Below, piece by piece: positions 60,595-64,000 of a DNA stretch of 64,000 bases. Origin of the DNA: an uncultured Pelagimonas sp. Lineage in GTDB: Bacteria > Pseudomonadota > Alphaproteobacteria > Rhodobacterales > Rhodobacteraceae. The notes below the pieces were generated by a model that made no database searches, had not been told where the DNA came from, and was given only the letters and a program-made list of their open reading frames with translations. Each line of letters begins with the position of its first letter. The first letter of the stretch is position 1. Where the stretch lies: contig NZ_CANMKO010000002.1 of the NCBI RefSeq assembly GCF_947498515.1, positions 310,001 to 374,000 of the forward strand, given 5' to 3'. The position numbers were made by a program, and so were the translations under genes.

Positions 60595-61752
60595 CTAAGT
60601 TAGCCGCGCCAATAATCGCTCCATGAACCTCTGCCCTTCTTCAAACTGCGCCGTTGTGATGAACTCATTGGGTTGATGGGCCACATCGATATTTCCCGGC
60701 CCACAGACGACAACCTTGTACCCGGCATTTTGAAAATGACTGGCCTCGGTTCCATAGCTGACAAAACCGTCGGAATTGTCGCCCGTGAGTTGGCGCACCA
60801 ATTGTTCGGCGGTGTTATCGGCCTCTGGCGCAAAGGGCGGCAGGTCAAACATTTCCGTCGCCACAATCGCCGTTTCTGGACGCACGGCTTGCATTGTGGC
60901 CTCTAGCTTGGCCCGCGCCTCTTCGAACGCTGCGCGCCATTGATCAAGGCTCTCGCCTGGCACAACCCGGAACCCAACCGCAAAGCGGCAATCCTTGGCG
61001 GTGATGTTATGGGCGGTGCCACCGGTGATCATTCCGACGTGAACATTGGTGTAAGGCGGGTCAAAAAACGCGGCCATACCTTGGGGCGTGGCGGCGGCTT
61101 GGGCATCGTTGACCTGATTGCACCATTCGATCAGTTTCGCACCATACATGATCGCGCTGACCCCGGTTTGCAGGATTGAACTATGGACTTCAAACCCTTG
61201 CATTTGCACATCAAAACTAACAAAGCCCTTGTGGCCCAACACCGCGCGCAGCTCGGTTGGTTCGCCAACGATCACATCACTGGCCTTGGGCAAAATCTGC
61301 ATCGCCTTGGCCAACCCTTCGGCCCCGGTACAACCGATTTCCTCGTCAAAGCTTAGCGCGATTTGTAGCGGGCGGGTGACGCCCTTTTTCTGCGCCTCGA
61401 CCATGGCCCAAATCGCCAGTGCATCAAAGCCCTTCATGTCGGTCGAACCGCGCCCATAAAGACGCCCGTCGCGCTCAACCAACGTGTACGGGTCCGTGAC
61501 CCAATCTTGCCCCTCAACCGGGACAACGTCGGTATGGCCCGACAACACAACGCCCCCCGCAATCTCAGGCCCGACATGCGCAAATAACGCCGCCTTGTCG
61601 CCATCGTCATTCCAGTGGCGATGACAGGTGATGCCGTGGCCTTGCAGATAGGTTTCGACCCAATCGATCAAATCAAGGTTGCTGTCGCTGCTGACCGTGG
61701 GAAAGGCGACAAGCCGTTCCAAAATGGCGCGCGGGCTAAGTGTTTGGGCCAT
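60595..61752 (-). CDS. argE: Acetylornithine deacetylase
   Basis: Zinc M20A enzyme of 385 residues that releases ornithine from N-acetylornithine. The first metal ligand is in VLSGHTDVVPVEGQDW (about residue 68), the bridging Asp in YGRGSTDMKGFDALA, and the catalytic Glu in LSFDEEIGCTGAEGL. The final His is in PNEFITTAQF's preceding VAHQPNEF. The start ATG 61752 follows AGGG by 6 nt; a reading to 62004 would overlap the EEP gene. Related N-acyl-amino-acid deacylases cannot be fully excluded. Confidence 0.9.
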   Translation of the reverse strand: MAQTLSPRAILERLVAFPTVSSDSNLDLIDWVETYLQGHGITCHRHWNDDGDKAALFAHVGPEIAGGVVLSGHTDVVPVEGQDWVTDPYTLVERDGRLYGRGSTDMKGFDALAIWAMVEAQKKGVTRPLQIALSFDEEIGCTGAEGLAKAMQILPKASDVIVGEPTELRAVLGHKGFVSFDVQMQGFEVHSSILQTGVSAIMYGAKLIEWCNQVNDAQAAATPQGMAAFFDPPYTNVHVGMITGGTAHNITAKDCRFAVGFRVVPGESLDQWRAAFEEARAKLEATMQAVRPETAIVATEMFDLPPFAPEADNTAEQLVRQLTGDNSDGFVSYGTEASHFQNAGYKVVVCGPGNIDVAHQPNEFITTAQFEEGQRFMERLLARLT

Positions 61753-61822
61753 GGGCATCCCTTTTTGCCTGAATTGCGGCCACCTTACGCCTTTGCCCAG
61801 CCGTGTCACGGGGCGGATTGGG

Positions 61823-62728
61823 TTACGGTAATCGAAAATCCGCAACCACCGGATAATGATCGGAGGGCCAGCCGCCGCCATATTGTTGACGGACAATCCA
61901 AGGCCCGCCAAGCTGTTGGATCTGGGGTGTTGTTCCGATGCGATCAATCGCGCCGTAAAGGCCAAGCCCGGCATTGAAATGAAAGGTCGCCCCCACCGTT
62001 TCAAGGATTTTCAAACCCGCCTTGCGAAGCGTTTGAACCGTGCGGCCATCCTCCAATGCGTTGGTGTCTCCCACCACAAAAATCGGGTCGCCGCGCTTTA
62101 GGATGGGGGCGATTTTGTCGGTTAGAATGCGCGCTGCCTGTTCCCGTTTGTCCGGGTCGCTGTAGTGGAAGTGGACGTTGTAAACGTGAAAGACCCGCCC
62201 CGACGCGTCGCGAAATGTCGCCCAAGAACAATAGTATATCCAAAATTCTTTGAGATGTTGTTCACGGGCGACTTCGGCGGGATCATCAAAATAGAACCAC
62301 CCTTGATCCAAGACCGAGATGTGATCTTTGCGATAAAAGATCGGTTGCCGCGTTGGGAAGACCCGCCAATCGCCGCTTCCTGCGACGCCGTATTCCGGAT
62401 TCCGGGCCAAAAGCGCATCGCGCGCAAGGTTTAGCGAGCGGTCCGGGCCATCGGTTATGCTCACCATTTCCTGAAAGGCAATGATATCCGCATCCAAGGC
62501 CTTGAACGTTGCGTCCAAGGCCCCTTTGCGCCGGTCCCAATCGGCCCGCGACCATGGACCAGTGGCGCGATCAAGCCGGATGAAATGCACATTGTGCGAC
62601 GCGATGCGCAAAGCTGCGTCCGATTTGGGCGGTGGAATAGGTGTGGGAGTGTTGGCGGCACAGCCCAAGAGCACACAGGAAAAAGCCAGACAGGCGAGGA
62701 CGTGTCTGACTTTTCCAATGTATGTCAT
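61823..62728 (-). CDS. Endonuclease/exonuclease/phosphatase family lipoprotein
   Basis: A 301-residue EEP-fold protein with an N-terminal lipoprotein signal (HVLACLAFSCVLLGC, lipobox LLGC with Cys at about residue 23). Catalytic segments are LRIASHNVHF (first strand, Asn), IIAFQEMVS (Glu), VFHVYNVHFHYSDPDKR (His), FVVGDTNALEDG (Asp-Asn) and PSDHYPVVADF (Asp-His). All catalytic residues are present. It could act on nucleic acid, phospholipid or inositol phosphate at the envelope. It lies 70 bp upstream of argE on the same strand. Confidence 0.88.
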   Translation of the reverse strand: MTYIGKVRHVLACLAFSCVLLGCAANTPTPIPPPKSDAALRIASHNVHFIRLDRATGPWSRADWDRRKGALDATFKALDADIIAFQEMVSITDGPDRSLNLARDALLARNPEYGVAGSGDWRVFPTRQPIFYRKDHISVLDQGWFYFDDPAEVAREQHLKEFWIYYCSWATFRDASGRVFHVYNVHFHYSDPDKREQAARILTDKIAPILKRGDPIFVVGDTNALEDGRTVQTLRKAGLKILETVGATFHFNAGLGLYGAIDRIGTTPQIQQLGGPWIVRQQYGGGWPSDHYPVVADFRLP

Positions 62729-62771
62729 CTAAAATACCTTTGGCCGCCGAGGATGTCCGGCAGCCAAATAT

Positions 62772-64000
62772 TCAATACCCGCTATCTGAAATCAAGACTT
62801 TGTGGCCCGGGCTGACCTCTTTGTATTCCGAGGGGCCGGGTTCATAGCCAACGGGATGAATTGGCGATGGGATCGGTTTGAAGTTGAGGTCTTTTTCGGT
62901 TTTGCGCTTGCGAGGATCAGCAATCGGAACCGCGCTCATCAGAGCTTTGGTATAGGGGTGTTGCGGGTCTTCGAACACCGCGCGGCGCGGCCCTAGTTCA
63001 ACGATCCGACCCAAATACATGACGCCAACGTGGTGGCTCACCCGTTCGACAACCGCCATATCGTGGCTGATAAAGAGATAGCCAAGGCCGAGCTCCTGCT
63101 GCAGTTCCATCATCAGATTGATGACCTGTGCCTGAACCGAAACATCAAGCGCCGACACTGCTTCGTCGGCGACGATCAGTTTCGGGTTGAGCGCCAAAGC
63201 GCGCGCAATGGCGATCCGCTGGCGTTGACCACCAGACAATTCGTGCGGATAGCGGCGCATAAAGCTGCGCGGCAGTTCCACCCGATCAAACAGATTGGCG
63301 ACGCGGTCATGCAATTCACTTTTGTCATATGAACCATAGTTCAAAAGCGGCTCGGTGATTTGATCCATCAACACCATTTGTGGATTGAGCGAGGCAAAGG
63401 GGTCTTGGAAGATCATCTGCATGTCTTGCCGGACGGTGTGCAATTCCTTGGCGTCCAAGGACATCACATCACAGCAATCAAACTCAACTTGACCCGACTG
63501 CGGCTCCACCAGACGCAGGATCGAACGGCCGGCAGTTGATTTGCCACAGCCAGATTCGCCAACGAGGCTTAATGTTTGACCTTTGTTGATAGTGAACGAC
63601 AGATCTTCGACCGCGTGGACATTGGCGACGGTGCGTCGGAAGAACCCACCCTTGACCGGAAAGCGCGTCGTCAGGTTTTTGACCGTCAGGATCACCTCAT
63701 CGCTGCCTTTGATCGGCACCGGGTTGTGATCCTCTTGGCCGACAAGACGCATCGGTTCGGGAAGGTCTTTGCCGGTCATTTCACCAAGCTTGGGAACCGC
63801 TGCCAAGAGCGCTTGAGTATATGGATGCTGGGGGTTTTCGAAGATTTCTTCGACGGTGCCCTCTTCGACCTTGTTGCCGCGGAACATGACAACCACACGG
63901 TCGGCCATTTGCGCCACAACCGCCATATCATGGGTGATGAACATCACCGCCGTGCCGGTTTCGCGTTTCAACCGGTCCATCAGTGCCAATATTTCCGCCT
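62772..64000 (-). CDS. Fused dual-ATPase subunit of a dipeptide/glutathione-type ABC importer, N-terminal part beyond window
   Basis: At least 409 residues are visible; the frame stays open to the window edge, so the first ATPase domain is mostly missing. The remnant shows the end of domain 1 (VMFITHDMAVVAQMADR switch region) and an oligopeptide-binding C-terminal element. A complete second ATPase follows: Walker A LVGESGCGKSTAGRSIL, signature ELSGGQRQRIAIARAL, Walker B LIVADEAVSALDV and LFISHDMAVV. The C-terminal HPYTKALMSAVP is the oligopeptide extension. It is the GsiA/DppDF fusion type; the permease and binding-protein genes should lie beyond the right edge. Confidence 0.93.
   Translation of the reverse strand, partial: AEILALMDRLKRETGTAVMFITHDMAVVAQMADRVVVMFRGNKVEEGTVEEIFENPQHPYTQALLAAVPKLGEMTGKDLPEPMRLVGQEDHNPVPIKGSDEVILTVKNLTTRFPVKGGFFRRTVANVHAVEDLSFTINKGQTLSLVGESGCGKSTAGRSILRLVEPQSGQVEFDCCDVMSLDAKELHTVRQDMQMIFQDPFASLNPQMVLMDQITEPLLNYGSYDKSELHDRVANLFDRVELPRSFMRRYPHELSGGQRQRIAIARALALNPKLIVADEAVSALDVSVQAQVINLMMELQQELGLGYLFISHDMAVVERVSHHVGVMYLGRIVELGPRRAVFEDPQHPYTKALMSAVPIADPRKRKTEKDLNFKPIPSPIHPVGYEPGPSEYKEVSPGHKVLISDSGY

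Noticed and set aside
61753-62004. Extended argE start
   Set aside because: The extra residues overlap the EEP lipoprotein gene and do not resemble M20 proteins; AGGG precedes ATG 61752.

Overview
The window looks like a chromosomal segment of an alphaproteobacterium of the Rhodobacteraceae (Roseobacter group). The grounds are gene content and order: a trgA-trgB-cysK tellurite locus, an iscR-led SUF operon with YIP1-like genes, a BioR-type regulator with a TTATAGATAA box beside bioY and bioB, a DMSP-type acrylyl-CoA reductase (AcuI) and an Irr/ICE-like box. I see no insertion sequence, prophage, CRISPR array, integrase or rRNA. Most of the DNA is ordinary core chromosome, with dense operons joined by ATGA or TAATG overlaps and a hairpin between nearly every convergent gene pair.

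Layout. 1-8.4 kb: cysK (cut by the edge), trgB, trgA, photolyase, a class V aminotransferase facing a VOC protein, an M50 protease, acuI, dinB, a 0.7-kb stretch without a convincing gene, and tRNA-Arg(CCG). 8.5-18.5 kb: the SUF Fe-S assembly operon on the minus strand (iscR, cysteine desulfurase, sufB, six extra small or methyltransferase-like genes, sufC, sufD, two YIP1-like genes, sufS). 18.7-32.2 kb: hydrolase, HD phosphohydrolase, lpdA, an MFS transporter, queA, a giant AsmA-like protein, bcp, a DUF455 protein, and an M23 peptidase with a bactofilin. 32.3-35.7 kb: a stand-alone flavin-dependent halogenase and a U32 peptidase. 35.8-40.7 kb: a TetR/GST/cupin unit with twin operators, bioB-bioY-bioR and an HNH endonuclease. 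40.9-49.6 kb: an acidic RTX-repeat protein, an esterase, an AlkA-like glycosylase, cobK, an MFS gene behind a perfect CRP-type site, and a cimA-methyltransferase-phytoene-synthase-like operon. 49.7-64 kb: cysS, a DMT exporter, a SoxR-controlled VOC gene with soxR, mltG, fabF, a glycosyltransferase-like gene, rsgA, two M20 peptidases, an EEP lipoprotein and the edge of a dipeptide-type ABC ATPase.

How the parts connect. Sulfur and iron handling recurs: cysK, cysS, three PLP desulfurase-type enzymes and SUF. Redox and toxicant defence also recurs: trgAB, bcp, soxR/VOC, tetR/GST. Several transcription circuits can be read from the DNA: IscR/Irr at suf, BioR at bioYB, TetR at gst, and SoxR at the VOC gene with a 19-bp promoter spacer. 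No large unknown defence or mobile system is visible. The observations most worth following are regulatory (an unassigned TTGTACAA operator pair, clustered TGTCA half-sites, two families of intergenic palindromes), the cargo genes inside the SUF operon, and the orphan halogenase with its own palindrome.
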